Shown: positions 6,673 through 14,655 of the stretch, piece after piece
How the letters are laid out: the number at the start of each line of letters is the position of its first letter
How positions within the stretch are numbered: position 1 is the first letter of the stretch
Origin: JAIRTY01 sp050257395
GTDB lineage: Bacteria; Actinomycetota; Actinomycetes; Streptosporangiales; Streptosporangiaceae
Assembly (NCBI GenBank): GCA_050257395.1
Contig: JBLMWU010000034.1
Span: forward strand, 1-38,595
Length of the DNA: 38,595 nt
Reading direction: 5' to 3'
Notes under the pieces: model-generated
The model's input: only the letters and a program-made list of their open reading frames with translations
What the model was told of the DNA's origin: nothing
Database searches by the model: none
Position numbers and translations under genes: made by a program

Positions 6673-8454
6673 ATGGAGGCTGCTGCCCGGGCGGGCGGCC
6701 GCAGGGAGGCCGCGCTGATCCGGGCCTTCTGCGAGGCCCGCGAGGCCGGGGACACCGCGCTCATGGCGGAGGTGGCGGCGGAGCTGCCGTCGAGCCAGCG
6801 CTTCGGCGCGCACCCGGGCCAGATCCCGGCCCTGGTGCACGAGGCCTACGCCGCGGCCGCCGACCCGGTGACGCGGGCGCGGCTGGCCGCGGCGCTGGGC
6901 CGCGCGTGGGTGTACGGCGGCGACGCGCAGCGGGCGGCCAGGTTCGCCGACGAGGCGGTGGCCGTGGCCCGCGGCACCGGCCAGCCGGAGGCCCTGGCCG
7001 GTGCCCTGGACGCGGCGCTGCTGACCCGGTGGGGTCCCGGCGATTTCAGCGCCCGGCTCCAGCTCGCCGCGGAGCTGGACGGCACCGCGGCCCACCTGGC
7101 CGACCCCGGGCTGCGGCTGTCCGCCCACCTGTGGCGGCTGACCACGGCCTGGGAATGCCTCGACGTGATCGCGGTGCGGCGCCAGCTCCGCGCGCTGGAC
7201 CTGCTGGCCGCGGAGACCGGCGACGCCCGGACCGCCTTCTTCGCCTCGGCCCGCCGGGCCATGCACGCCCTGGCCACCGGCGAGCTGGCGGAGGCGGACG
7301 ACCTGATCGCCCGCACCGCCGAGGCCGGGGCCCGGGCAGCCGAGCCGGACCTGGACGCGGTGCTGCACAGTCTCGCCGCCAGCCGGGCCCGCCGGGCCGG
7401 CGACGTGGACACCCTGCGGCGGGAAGCAGCCGCGTTCGAGGCGTACGGCGCGAGCGAGGGGATCCCCTCGGTGGCGGCGGAGGCCGCCGTGCTGTGGCTG
7501 GCGGCCGGCGAGCCGGAGCGCGCGCTCGCGGTCGCCGTCCAGGCCGCCGGCGGCGGCCTGGACACGGTGGCGCAAGACGTGGACTTCCTGCTGACCGTCG
7601 CCTCGGTGGCGGAAGTGGGCGCCGCCCTGCACAGCGAGGACCTCACCGCCGCCGCTGCCCGGCTGCTGGAGCCCTACGCCGGCCGCGCCGTGCTGAACGC
7701 GGGCGCGGTCACGTTCCACGGCGTCGTCGATGACTACCTCTTCCGGGCCAGCCAGGCACTCGGCCAGCCCGCCGCCGCGGGCTGGCGCGACCTCGCCGCC
7801 ACCTGCTACCAGCGGATCGGGGCCGGCTGGTGGCTCAGCCGGCTCACCGCCACCCGGCCCGGCCCGCGGGCGGCCGCAGCCGCGGTCATCCACCTGCGGC
7901 AGGACGGCCCGCACAGCTGGACGGTCGGCCGCGACGGGGCCACGGCGGCCATGCCCGACCTCCGGGGCCTGCACTACCTGCGGCACCTGATCAGCCGGCC
8001 GGGGGTACCCGTCGCCGCCCTGGAGCTGGCCGCCGCCGTCCATGGCCACCCGGGGGCCGCGGTCCCCGGCACCGGCGCCGGCGAGGTGATCGACCGGCAG
8101 GCGCTCACCGCCTACCGGCGCAGGCTGCGCGAGCTTGACGCAGAGGTGGACGGGGCGCAGGCGTGGGCCGACGAGGCGCGGCTGAGCCGGCTCCGCCTCG
8201 AACGCGAAGCCCTGCTGCGCGAGGTCGGCGCGGCGACCGGGCTGGCCGGCCGGCCCAGGCGGTTCAGCGCGGCCGGCGAGCGGGCCCGGGTGGCCGTGCG
8301 GAAAGCGATCGCCGCGGCGCTGGCCCGCATCGGCGGCCACGACCCGGCGCTCGCCCGGCTGCTCAGCGACACCGTGCACACCGGCGCCAGCTGCCGCTAC
8401 GACCCCGACCCGGACCGGCCGGTGAGCTGGCAGCTGGGAACCGGCCAGCCCTGA
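6673..8454 (+). CDS. TPR-rich protein with regulator-type C-terminal domain
   Basis: This 593-aa, mostly alpha-helical protein has TPR-like repeats over residues about 10-400 (such as LAAALGRAWVYGGDAQRAARFADEAVAVA). Its C-terminal part (about 410-590) contains SWTVGRDGATAAMPDLRGLHYLRHLI, a coiled segment rich in Arg/Glu/Leu, and RARVAVRKAIAAALARI. That C-terminal module is seen at the end of large actinobacterial ATPase/TPR regulators. Here no N-terminal AAA or LuxR-type domain is present, so the protein looks like a stand-alone back half of such regulators. The function is unknown; signalling or scaffolding is plausible. It starts 26 nt after the SnoaL-like gene. Confidence 0.75.
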   Translation: MEAAARAGGRREAALIRAFCEAREAGDTALMAEVAAELPSSQRFGAHPGQIPALVHEAYAAAADPVTRARLAAALGRAWVYGGDAQRAARFADEAVAVARGTGQPEALAGALDAALLTRWGPGDFSARLQLAAELDGTAAHLADPGLRLSAHLWRLTTAWECLDVIAVRRQLRALDLLAAETGDARTAFFASARRAMHALATGELAEADDLIARTAEAGARAAEPDLDAVLHSLAASRARRAGDVDTLRREAAAFEAYGASEGIPSVAAEAAVLWLAAGEPERALAVAVQAAGGGLDTVAQDVDFLLTVASVAEVGAALHSEDLTAAAARLLEPYAGRAVLNAGAVTFHGVVDDYLFRASQALGQPAAAGWRDLAATCYQRIGAGWWLSRLTATRPGPRAAAAAVIHLRQDGPHSWTVGRDGATAAMPDLRGLHYLRHLISRPGVPVAALELAAAVHGHPGAAVPGTGAGEVIDRQALTAYRRRLRELDAEVDGAQAWADEARLSRLRLEREALLREVGAATGLAGRPRRFSAAGERARVAVRKAIAAALARIGGHDPALARLLSDTVHTGASCRYDPDPDRPVSWQLGTGQP

Positions 8455-8536
8455 CCGGCAATGGCCTGACCGCCGCCGCGGATTGGCCCCGCGGAGCTGT
8501 CCGCCCTGCACACCCGCAACTTCATGTGACGCCGGG

Positions 8537-8577
8537 ACGTTTTCTGGGCGGAAACTCAGCGTCGGCAGAACGTTTTC
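8537..8577 (+). repeat. Direct repeat of ACGTTTTC, 33 bp apart
   Basis: ACGTTTTC occurs at 8537-8544 and 8570-8577, exactly 33 bp (about three helical turns) apart, in the region upstream of the esterase-MprF operon. It could be a paired activator site. Only two eight-base copies are present. Confidence 0.3.
8550..8574 (+). promoter_or_regulatory. Possible ECF-sigma promoter of the esterase-MprF operon
   Basis: GGAAA, 17 bp and GTT (within CGTTTT) match the general GGAA-N16-18-GTT shape of actinobacterial ECF sigma promoters. An envelope-stress sigma would fit an operon for lipid modification, but the motif is short and degenerate. Confidence 0.25.
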
Positions 8578-8629
8578 AGAAGGTCCGGCCGCAGTCTGAC
8601 CGGCGGTGGGGCCGCAGCCGTCCCCGCCA

Positions 8630-8648
8630 GGAGGAGACAGTCTCCTCC
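8630..8648. promoter_or_regulatory. 19-bp perfect palindrome upstream of the esterase start
   Basis: GGAGGAGAC-A-GTCTCCTCC has nine-base perfect arms and ends 26 nt before the TTG start. It could be an operator, or an RNA element that hides a GGAGGAG ribosome-binding-like sequence by pairing it with CTCCTCC. Confidence 0.4.
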
Positions 8649-8674
8649 GCCTGCCGGGATGAGGTGCACAGACC

Positions 8675-9688
8675 TTGGCCGTGTCATCGCCGCCGCAGAA
8701 GGACGCCCGGGAGGGGCCGGCCGGGTCACGGGGCCGCCGCTGGCTGACCGGGCTGGCCGCCGGGGTCCTCATCGCCACGCTGGCGGTGGCGGGCGCCTTC
8801 GGGGTCAGCAGGTACGTGTCCACCTTCTGGCTGTACCGGGGTTTCCCGGCGCCCACCGTGCCGCACAGCGTGGTGGCGGCCGGCGGGGGCAGGCACGTGC
8901 CGGTGGCCGCGCCCGCGGTGCAGAGCATCACCGTGCCGGGCCCGGCCCTGGGCGGGTACGCGGACCCGGTCTACGTGGTGCTGCCGCCCGGCTACGCGAG
9001 CCATCCCCGGCAGCGCTACCCGGTGCTCTACCTGCTGCACGGGTTCCCCGGGCTGCCCGTGCAGTTCCTGAACGTCGGCCAGGTCAGCAGCATCGAGGCG
9101 GCGCTGGTGGCGGCCGGCCTGATGAAGCCGATGATCCTGGTCATGCCGACCGGCACCCGCTCGTTCCTGGCCGACGAGGAATGGGCCAACGGCATCCGGC
9201 CGGGCAACGCGTGGGAGACCTTCGTCGCCCGCGACCTCGTCAGCGCCGTCGACGCCCGCTACCGCACGATCGCCGCCGGCCGCGCCCGCGGCATCGCCGG
9301 GCTGTCGGAAGGCGGCTACGCGGCCCTGAACATCGGGCTGCACCACCCCGGTGAGTTCACCCTGCTGGAAAGCTGGTCAGGTTACATGCGAGCAGACCGG
9401 ATGCCCGGGATCTTCGGGCACAGCGCCCAGGTACACCGCTACAACAGCCCGGCGCTGTGGGCGCCGCAGGTGGCCGCCCAGCTCCGGGCCAGCCACACCT
9501 ACATCTGGTTCTACAGCGGCTCCCGGGACTCCCTGTCCAGGCAGAACCGGGCGTTCACCGCCGAGCTCACCTCGCTCGGGGTGGCGCACCACTTCTTCAT
9601 CGGGCCGGGCAGGCACAACTGGCGGCTGTGGCGCCGGTACATGCCGCAGGCGCTCGTCACGGCGTCGGGCCACCTCAGCCATGGCTAG
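8675..9688 (+). CDS. Membrane-anchored esterase (esterase D / antigen 85-like fold)
   Basis: This 337-aa protein has one N-terminal membrane segment (residues about 25-45) and an extracytoplasmic alpha/beta hydrolase domain of the putative esterase family. LYLLHGFPG (118-126), nucleophile Ser211 in GLSEGG, Asp285 in SGSRDSLS and His314 in PGRHNWRLW form a credible triad. The TTG at 8675 is chosen because GAGGTG lies eight bases upstream. A GTG two codons later (8681) is the alternative. The stop codon overlaps the start of the MprF-like gene by eight bases, implying translational coupling. In other bacteria esterases paired with aminoacyl-lipid synthases remove or transfer the amino acid from the lipid. 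That role here is an inference. Confidence 0.82.
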   Translation: MAVSSPPQKDAREGPAGSRGRRWLTGLAAGVLIATLAVAGAFGVSRYVSTFWLYRGFPAPTVPHSVVAAGGGRHVPVAAPAVQSITVPGPALGGYADPVYVVLPPGYASHPRQRYPVLYLLHGFPGLPVQFLNVGQVSSIEAALVAAGLMKPMILVMPTGTRSFLADEEWANGIRPGNAWETFVARDLVSAVDARYRTIAAGRARGIAGLSEGGYAALNIGLHHPGEFTLLESWSGYMRADRMPGIFGHSAQVHRYNSPALWAPQVAAQLRASHTYIWFYSGSRDSLSRQNRAFTAELTSLGVAHHFFIGPGRHNWRLWRRYMPQALVTASGHLSHG

Positions 9689-11867
9689 GCAGCTGCGCGG
9701 CGCGGCCGCCCTCGCAGCGCGGGTGATCGCCGTGGCCGCGGCGATCACCGTGATCACCTCCCTGGCCACCGGCTGGCTGTACTGGCTGCGCGCGGGGGTC
9801 GCCGGCTGGCCGGGGCCGCGGGTGACGGACGCGCTGCCGCTGGACGAGCTGCCCGGCCACGACAGCGTGCCGCTGCTGATCTACCTGGCGGTGTTCGGGC
9901 TGGCTGCCACGGCGCTCGGGCTGGCGGCGCGGGCCCTGCGGCTGGACCGGCTGACCGCGGGCCTGGGCCTGGCGGCCGGCACCGGCGGGTGGCTGCTGCT
10001 GGCCGACGCCTTCAGCCTGCTCGTCGTCAGGCAGGTGCCCGCCAGCGAGGCGCTGCGGCAGGCGGCCCGGCTGCAGCCGGTCTACCTGGCGGCGGCGCTG
10101 GCCGGCGCCGGCGGGGCGCTGCTGGGCAGGCGGGTGCGGCCCGGCGGCATGACCCCCCGGCTGCTGGGCGGGCTGGTGGCCGTGGGCGGGGCCATCGACC
10201 TGGCCTCCGCGCTGATCCCGCACACCGGCCCGGCGCTGGGGCTGATGGTGAGCATCGCGCCGCGGGCTGTCTTCCCGGCCGCGCACGTGCTCCTGGTGCC
10301 GGCCGGGGTGCTGCTGCTCCTCACCGCCCGGGGACTGCGCCGGCGCAACCGGCGGGCGCTGCGGCTGGCCGCCGGCCTGCTCGGGCTGTCGGCCCTGCTG
10401 CAGCTGCTGCGCGGGCCGGACTACGCGGCTGCGGTCGTCACCGGGCTGGTGGCGGTGGCGCTGCTGGCGCGCCGCGACGACTTCCCCTACCGCGGCGACC
10501 CGGCGGCCCGGCCGTCGGCGCTGCTGCGGCTGGCCGGCCTCGGCGGGTTCACCCTCGGGTACGGCGTGGTCGCGGTGTGGGCGTACCAGACCACCGCGGG
10601 CCTGGTGTTCAGCTTCCCGGCCGCGGTGGCCGACACGCTGCGGGCGATGGCCGGCCAGCTGCCGCCGGACGTCGATCTGCTGCCCGGGGAGTTCGCCGAC
10701 TGGTTCCCGTACTCCGTCATGTCCCTGATGGCGGTCGGCATCATCTGGGCGGCCGCGGTGTGGATCCGGCCCTGGCGGCAGCGGCTGCTGGCCGACGCGC
10801 GGCGCGGCGAGCAGGCCGCGGCCATCGTCCGGCGCTGGGGCGCGGACACCCTCGCCCCGTTCGCCCTCCGCTCGGACAAGGAATGGTTCCTGGCCGGCCA
10901 GACGCTCATCGCCTACCGGGTGGTCCGCGGCGTCGCCCTGATCAGCGGCGACCCGGTCGGGCCGCCGGCGGAGTCCGGGCCCGCGCTGGCGGCCTTCCTG
11001 GCGCACGCGCGGGAGCGCGGCTGGCGCACCGCGGTGCTCGGCGCCTCGGAGCGGTCGCTGCAGACCTACCGCGGCCACGGACTGCACCCGCTGTACCACG
11101 GCGACGAGGCGGTCATCGACACCGGCGGCTTCTCCCTGGACGGCCGCGCCATGCGCACCGTCCGGCAGGGCGTGCACCGGGTCGAGCGCAAGGGGTTCAC
11201 CACCGAGGTGGTGATGGCCGGCGAGGCGCCCGCCGCGCTGCGGGCGGAACTGGCGGCGGTGGAGCGCGCCTGGCTGGGGGACGGGGCGCGGAAGGGGTTC
11301 ACCATGGAGCTCGACAGCCTGTTCCGGCTGGGCGGCCGCGACGCCCTCTTCGTGATCGGCCGGGACGCGCAGGGCCGGGTGAACGGGTTCCTGCACCTCG
11401 CCCGCTGCGAGGCCAGCCGGTCACTGTCGCTGTCCACCATGCCCCGCTGGCGGGACACCCCCAACGGGTTCACCGCGTGGCTCATCGTGGCGGCCGTGCG
11501 CTGGGCCAGCGAGCACGGGTTCAGCCACGTGTCGCTGAACTTCTCGCCGTTCGCGGGCCTGCTCGCCACCGGGGCGGAACTGCCGTCCCTGCAGCCCCTG
11601 CAGCGCCTCCAGCGGCGGGCGCTGCTGCGCCTCAAGCGCGTCCTGGCGCTGCAGCTGGACAACCTGCACCAGTTCAACGACCAGTTCGGCCCCGCGTGGC
11701 GGCCCCGCTACGTGGTCGTCCAGGCCTGGGCTGACCTGCCCCGGGTGGCGCTGGCCGCGATGGCCGCCGAGGGGTACCTGCCGCACGCCGGCCTGATCCG
11801 CGGCCGGGGCTGGTCGGCGGACCTGCCCGAACCCGGCGAGGCCCGGCAGCTGGCGGCGGTGTCATGA
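9681..11867 (+). CDS. MprF-like aminoacyl-lipid synthase (LPG synthase, DUF2156)
   Basis: This is a 728-aa polytopic protein. Residues about 10-380 hold multiple membrane helices. Residues about 390-715 form the cytosolic phosphatidylglycerol lysyltransferase C-terminal domain (DUF2156), a tandem-GNAT fold that moves an amino acid from aminoacyl-tRNA to a membrane lipid. Motifs include LAPFALRSDKEWF, VALISGDPVG, RKGFTMELDS, FSHVSLNFSPFAG and FNDQFGPAWRPRY. No lysyl-tRNA synthetase domain is fused, unlike mycobacterial LysX. The amino acid (Lys, Ala or other) and lipid (phosphatidylglycerol or diacylglycerol) cannot be told from sequence. The ATG at 9681 lies inside the end of the esterase gene. 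The open frame continues further upstream only as a shadow. Confidence 0.88.
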   Translation: MARQLRGAAALAARVIAVAAAITVITSLATGWLYWLRAGVAGWPGPRVTDALPLDELPGHDSVPLLIYLAVFGLAATALGLAARALRLDRLTAGLGLAAGTGGWLLLADAFSLLVVRQVPASEALRQAARLQPVYLAAALAGAGGALLGRRVRPGGMTPRLLGGLVAVGGAIDLASALIPHTGPALGLMVSIAPRAVFPAAHVLLVPAGVLLLLTARGLRRRNRRALRLAAGLLGLSALLQLLRGPDYAAAVVTGLVAVALLARRDDFPYRGDPAARPSALLRLAGLGGFTLGYGVVAVWAYQTTAGLVFSFPAAVADTLRAMAGQLPPDVDLLPGEFADWFPYSVMSLMAVGIIWAAAVWIRPWRQRLLADARRGEQAAAIVRRWGADTLAPFALRSDKEWFLAGQTLIAYRVVRGVALISGDPVGPPAESGPALAAFLAHARERGWRTAVLGASERSLQTYRGHGLHPLYHGDEAVIDTGGFSLDGRAMRTVRQGVHRVERKGFTTEVVMAGEAPAALRAELAAVERAWLGDGARKGFTMELDSLFRLGGRDALFVIGRDAQGRVNGFLHLARCEASRSLSLSTMPRWRDTPNGFTAWLIVAAVRWASEHGFSHVSLNFSPFAGLLATGAELPSLQPLQRLQRRALLRLKRVLALQLDNLHQFNDQFGPAWRPRYVVVQAWADLPRVALAAMAAEGYLPHAGLIRGRGWSADLPEPGEARQLAAVS

Positions 11868-12850
11868 CGCTGGCGCTCGCGGCGGGCCTGGCCCTGGCGC
11901 TGCTGTCCACGGCCGCGATCAGCTACGGCTTCTACCTCCAGCACGCGGCGTCGGGGGCGGTGCCCACCCTGTCGCTGCGCCACCCGCTGGCCTCGCTGTC
12001 CTCCCTGTTCACCTGCTGGCGGTGGCTGGCGGGCTTCGTCACCGGGCTCAGCGGCTGGGCGCTGTACATCGCGGCGCTGCGGTTCGCGCCGCTGTCGCTG
12101 GTGCAGGCCACGTCCGCCGGCGGCGTCGGGCTGCTCGCGCTGCTGGTCCGGCTGGGCGGCGGCCCCCTGTCCCGCGCCGACCGGCTGGCCGTCGCGGTCT
12201 CCACCGGCGGGCTGCTGCTGCTCGGCCTGTCCCTGCCCGCGGGCGGCGGGCACCCGGCCGCCGCCGGCTGGGCGGGGCCGCTGGCCTGGGCGCTGGCCTC
12301 GATGGCACTGGCCGGGCTGGCCGCTGGGCCGGCGGCCCGGGTGCTGCGGCCCGGCGCGGGCCTGGCCGCCGCTTCGGGCCTGCTGTACGCGGCCGGTGAT
12401 GTCGCCACCAAGGCGGCGGTCGGCGGCACCGGCCCGGTGCTGGTGTTCACGGCCCTGGTCCTGGCCTGCCACGGCCTGGCCTTCGTCACCCTCCAGCTCG
12501 CCTTCCAGCGGGGCACCGCGCTGGCCACCGCCGGGGTGTCCAGCCTGCTCACGAACGCGGTGCCGATCCTGGCAGGGCTGCTGGTCTTCGCCGAGCCCAT
12601 GCCCGGCGGCGCGGCCGGAGTGCTGCGCGGGCTCGGCTTCGCCGGCGCGGTGGCCGGCGGGACGCTGCTGGCCGCCACCGGCCGGGCGGGCGGGCCGGCC
12701 CAGCAGGCCGGCGGGGCGGACCTGCCGCTGCTGGATGCCGCCCGGCCTGCGCCGGAGGCCGGTGTCCCGGTTGCTGAGCCCGCCGGGCCCGCGGCCGGGT
12801 CTGCCCGGCCGGGAACGGAGCCGGCCAGGGCGGGGCGGGCCGCGGGCTAG
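11864..12850 (+). CDS. EamA/DMT-type membrane protein
   Basis: This 328-aa membrane protein has about nine or ten hydrophobic helices in two halves, ending near residue 275. A cytosolic or external Ala/Pro/Gly-rich tail follows. The start FYLQHAASGAVPTLSLRHP and YIAALRFAPLSLVQATSAGGVG resemble the NIPA/EamA drug/metabolite transporter superfamily. The ATG overlaps the MprF-like stop (ATGA), so it is the third member of the coupled operon. A role in moving the aminoacylated lipid or a related small molecule across the membrane is possible but unproven. Confidence 0.8.
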   Translation: MTLALAAGLALALLSTAAISYGFYLQHAASGAVPTLSLRHPLASLSSLFTCWRWLAGFVTGLSGWALYIAALRFAPLSLVQATSAGGVGLLALLVRLGGGPLSRADRLAVAVSTGGLLLLGLSLPAGGGHPAAAGWAGPLAWALASMALAGLAAGPAARVLRPGAGLAAASGLLYAAGDVATKAAVGGTGPVLVFTALVLACHGLAFVTLQLAFQRGTALATAGVSSLLTNAVPILAGLLVFAEPMPGGAAGVLRGLGFAGAVAGGTLLAATGRAGGPAQQAGGADLPLLDAARPAPEAGVPVAEPAGPAAGSARPGTEPARAGRAAG

Positions 12851-12859
12851 GACCAGGAA

Positions 12860-12874
12860 CCGGGCCTGGCCCGG
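12860..12874. terminator. Short palindrome between convergent genes
   Basis: CCGGGCC-T-GGCCCGG lies between the EamA-like stop and the stop of the convergent kinase gene. It could fold as a five-base stem with a five-base loop. It is a weak terminator candidate. Confidence 0.3.
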
Positions 12875-12875
12875 C

Positions 12876-14501
12876 CTACGTGGGCGCCGGGCTGGGAACG
12901 CTGCTCGGGCTCACCGAGGGCACGGCGCTGGGCGACGGCGAGGGGGTGGGCTGACCGGTCGGCGTCGGCGGCGGCTGCGTGGGGGCCGGGCTGGCCGGCC
13001 CGGTCGGGCTGGCCGCTGCGGCCGGCCGGGACTTGTGGCGGTGGCCGGTGGCCCGGGGGGTGGCCACGGTCTGCGAGCCGGGCGTGCTGACCGGGCTGGC
13101 TCCCGGGTCCAGCACCGGCCCGGACGGGTGGGCGGCAGGCGGCGGCGCGACCCGCTGCTGCGGCCCCGTGCCGGGCAGGCTGCTCAACGCCCAGCCGGCC
13201 AGGCCGAACAGTGCCAGCCCAGCGGCTGCCAGGGCGCCCCGCCGCGGCAGTGACCGGGCCGCCGCGCCCGGGAAACGGCGCCGGACAGGAACGGGCCCGG
13301 TCGCGGCCGGTCCTGGCCAGGACGGCACGCCGCCCGGTCCGCCGGCGATGGCCTGCCCATCGCCGGGCGCACCGTCAGCCGCCGCGCCTGGCGCTGGCGC
13401 CTGGGTCCCGGCCGCTGCCAGCGCCCCGGCTGCCACCGCGCCGCCTGCTATCGCGGCACCTGTGCTGGCTGCCATCGCATCGCCCTGGCCGCCCGCTGTG
13501 CCGTCCGGGACGCCCGCCGCAGCGTGCCGGGTGCCGGTGACTGCGAGGTCCGCCGTGTCCGCCGTGTCCGCGGCCGGGGCGCCGGCCGCGGCTGGCAGGT
13601 CGATCGCGGTCGGCGCCGCGAGCGCCGCGGCCAGGGCGGAGGTGGGGGTGAGCGTGCTGCTGGCACCCGCACCCGCCTTTGCGGCCAGCCCGGCCCGCAG
13701 CTGCGCGGCCCGCTGCGCGACGTGCCCGGCGCTGGGCGGCCGGGCCTGCGGGTCCTTCGCCGTCAGCGCGGCCACCAGCGCCGCGACCCCCAGCGGCACC
13801 GGCGGCGGCAGCGGCGGCAGGCTGCGCTCCTGGTGCGCCAGGGCGACCGCGAGCGGTTCCCCGGTGAACGGGACCTCCCCGGTGAGGCACTGGTAGGCGA
13901 GGATGCCGAGCGCGTACAGGTCGGAGGCGGGGGTGGCGTGGGCGCCCATGACCTGTTCGGGCGACAGGTAGGCGGGCGTCCCCACAAGTTCACCGGTCCG
14001 GGTGACCGGCACGGACCCGACCGCGTGCGCGATGCCGAAGTCGGCGATCTTGACCTGCCCGGTGTTGCCGACCAGCAGGTTCCCCGGCTTGACGTCCCGG
14101 TGCACCAGCCCCGCTGCGTGGGCGGCCTGCAGGCCGGCCGCCGCCTGGCTGATGATCTCCAGCGTGCGGACCGGGCCGAGCGGCCCGTCTTTCAGCAGCG
14201 CCGCCAGGGACGGGCCGTCAACCAGTTCCATCACCAGGTACGGCCGGGCCGGCGGCTCCCCGGCGCCGTAGTCGTAGATCTGGGCGATGTTCGGGTGGGA
14301 CAGCGAGCCCGCATACCGGGCCTCGGCGCGGAACCGGGTGCGGCCGCTGTCGTCCTGCGCGTAGGCAGGCCGCAGCAGCTTGACCGCCACCGCCCGGCTC
14401 AGCAGCAGGTCCTCCGCCCGCCAGACCTCGCCCATGCCGCCCACGGCGATCCGGTCAGCCAGCCGGTACCGGTTCTCCAGGATTGATGCGGGCGGTTCCA
14501 T
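12876..14501 (-). CDS. Pkn-type transmembrane Ser/Thr protein kinase
   Basis: This is a 541-aa Hanks-type kinase. The kinase domain spans about residues 11-270, with a glycine loop (AVGGMGEVW), Lys41, HRDVKPGN (134-141), DFG (154-156) and the activation-segment end GTPAYLSPEQ. A long Ala/Pro-rich juxtamembrane linker contains a tandem ADT-ADT motif. One membrane helix follows (ALAAAGLALFGLAGWAL), then an external Pro/Ser/Thr-rich tail without PASTA repeats, so the external sensor is unusual or absent. The ATG at 14501 has GGAG upstream. It is divergent from the cation transporter gene. Its substrates are unknown. Confidence 0.93.
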   Translation of the reverse strand: MEPPASILENRYRLADRIAVGGMGEVWRAEDLLLSRAVAVKLLRPAYAQDDSGRTRFRAEARYAGSLSHPNIAQIYDYGAGEPPARPYLVMELVDGPSLAALLKDGPLGPVRTLEIISQAAAGLQAAHAAGLVHRDVKPGNLLVGNTGQVKIADFGIAHAVGSVPVTRTGELVGTPAYLSPEQVMGAHATPASDLYALGILAYQCLTGEVPFTGEPLAVALAHQERSLPPLPPPVPLGVAALVAALTAKDPQARPPSAGHVAQRAAQLRAGLAAKAGAGASSTLTPTSALAAALAAPTAIDLPAAAGAPAADTADTADLAVTGTRHAAAGVPDGTAGGQGDAMAASTGAAIAGGAVAAGALAAAGTQAPAPGAAADGAPGDGQAIAGGPGGVPSWPGPAATGPVPVRRRFPGAAARSLPRRGALAAAGLALFGLAGWALSSLPGTGPQQRVAPPPAAHPSGPVLDPGASPVSTPGSQTVATPRATGHRHKSRPAAAASPTGPASPAPTQPPPTPTGQPTPSPSPSAVPSVSPSSVPSPAPT

Positions 14502-14621
14502 AGCGAAGCTCCATTACCCGATCGGTGGCGAGTCACGCGCGCCGGGCGGCGGCAATCACCGGCGGCCCTGCCGACCCGGTGACATTACCGGCCGCTGCGG
14601 GGCGGTCACGGACCGGCCCGG

Positions 14622-14649
14622 TTTGCCCGGCTCGTCCTGGGCATATGGT
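14622..14649 (+). promoter_or_regulatory. Promoter of the cation diffusion facilitator gene
   Basis: TTTGCC, a 16-bp spacer and TATGGT, with the start-codon A six bases further on. This places the transcription start at or next to the ATG, fitting a leaderless mRNA, and no ribosome-binding site is visible. Confidence 0.4.
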
Positions 14650-14655
14650 CCCGGC

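Noticed and set aside
6181..8931. 916-codon open frame on the minus strand
   Set aside because: It lies antisense to the TPR gene, has low-complexity Gly/Arg/Pro composition and no family motif. It is a GC-rich shadow frame.
13540..13580. Tandem 9-bp repeat GCCGTGTCC in the kinase gene as a mobile or regulatory repeat
   Set aside because: It is a short in-frame repeat encoding ADT-ADT in the disordered linker, ordinary for such a region.
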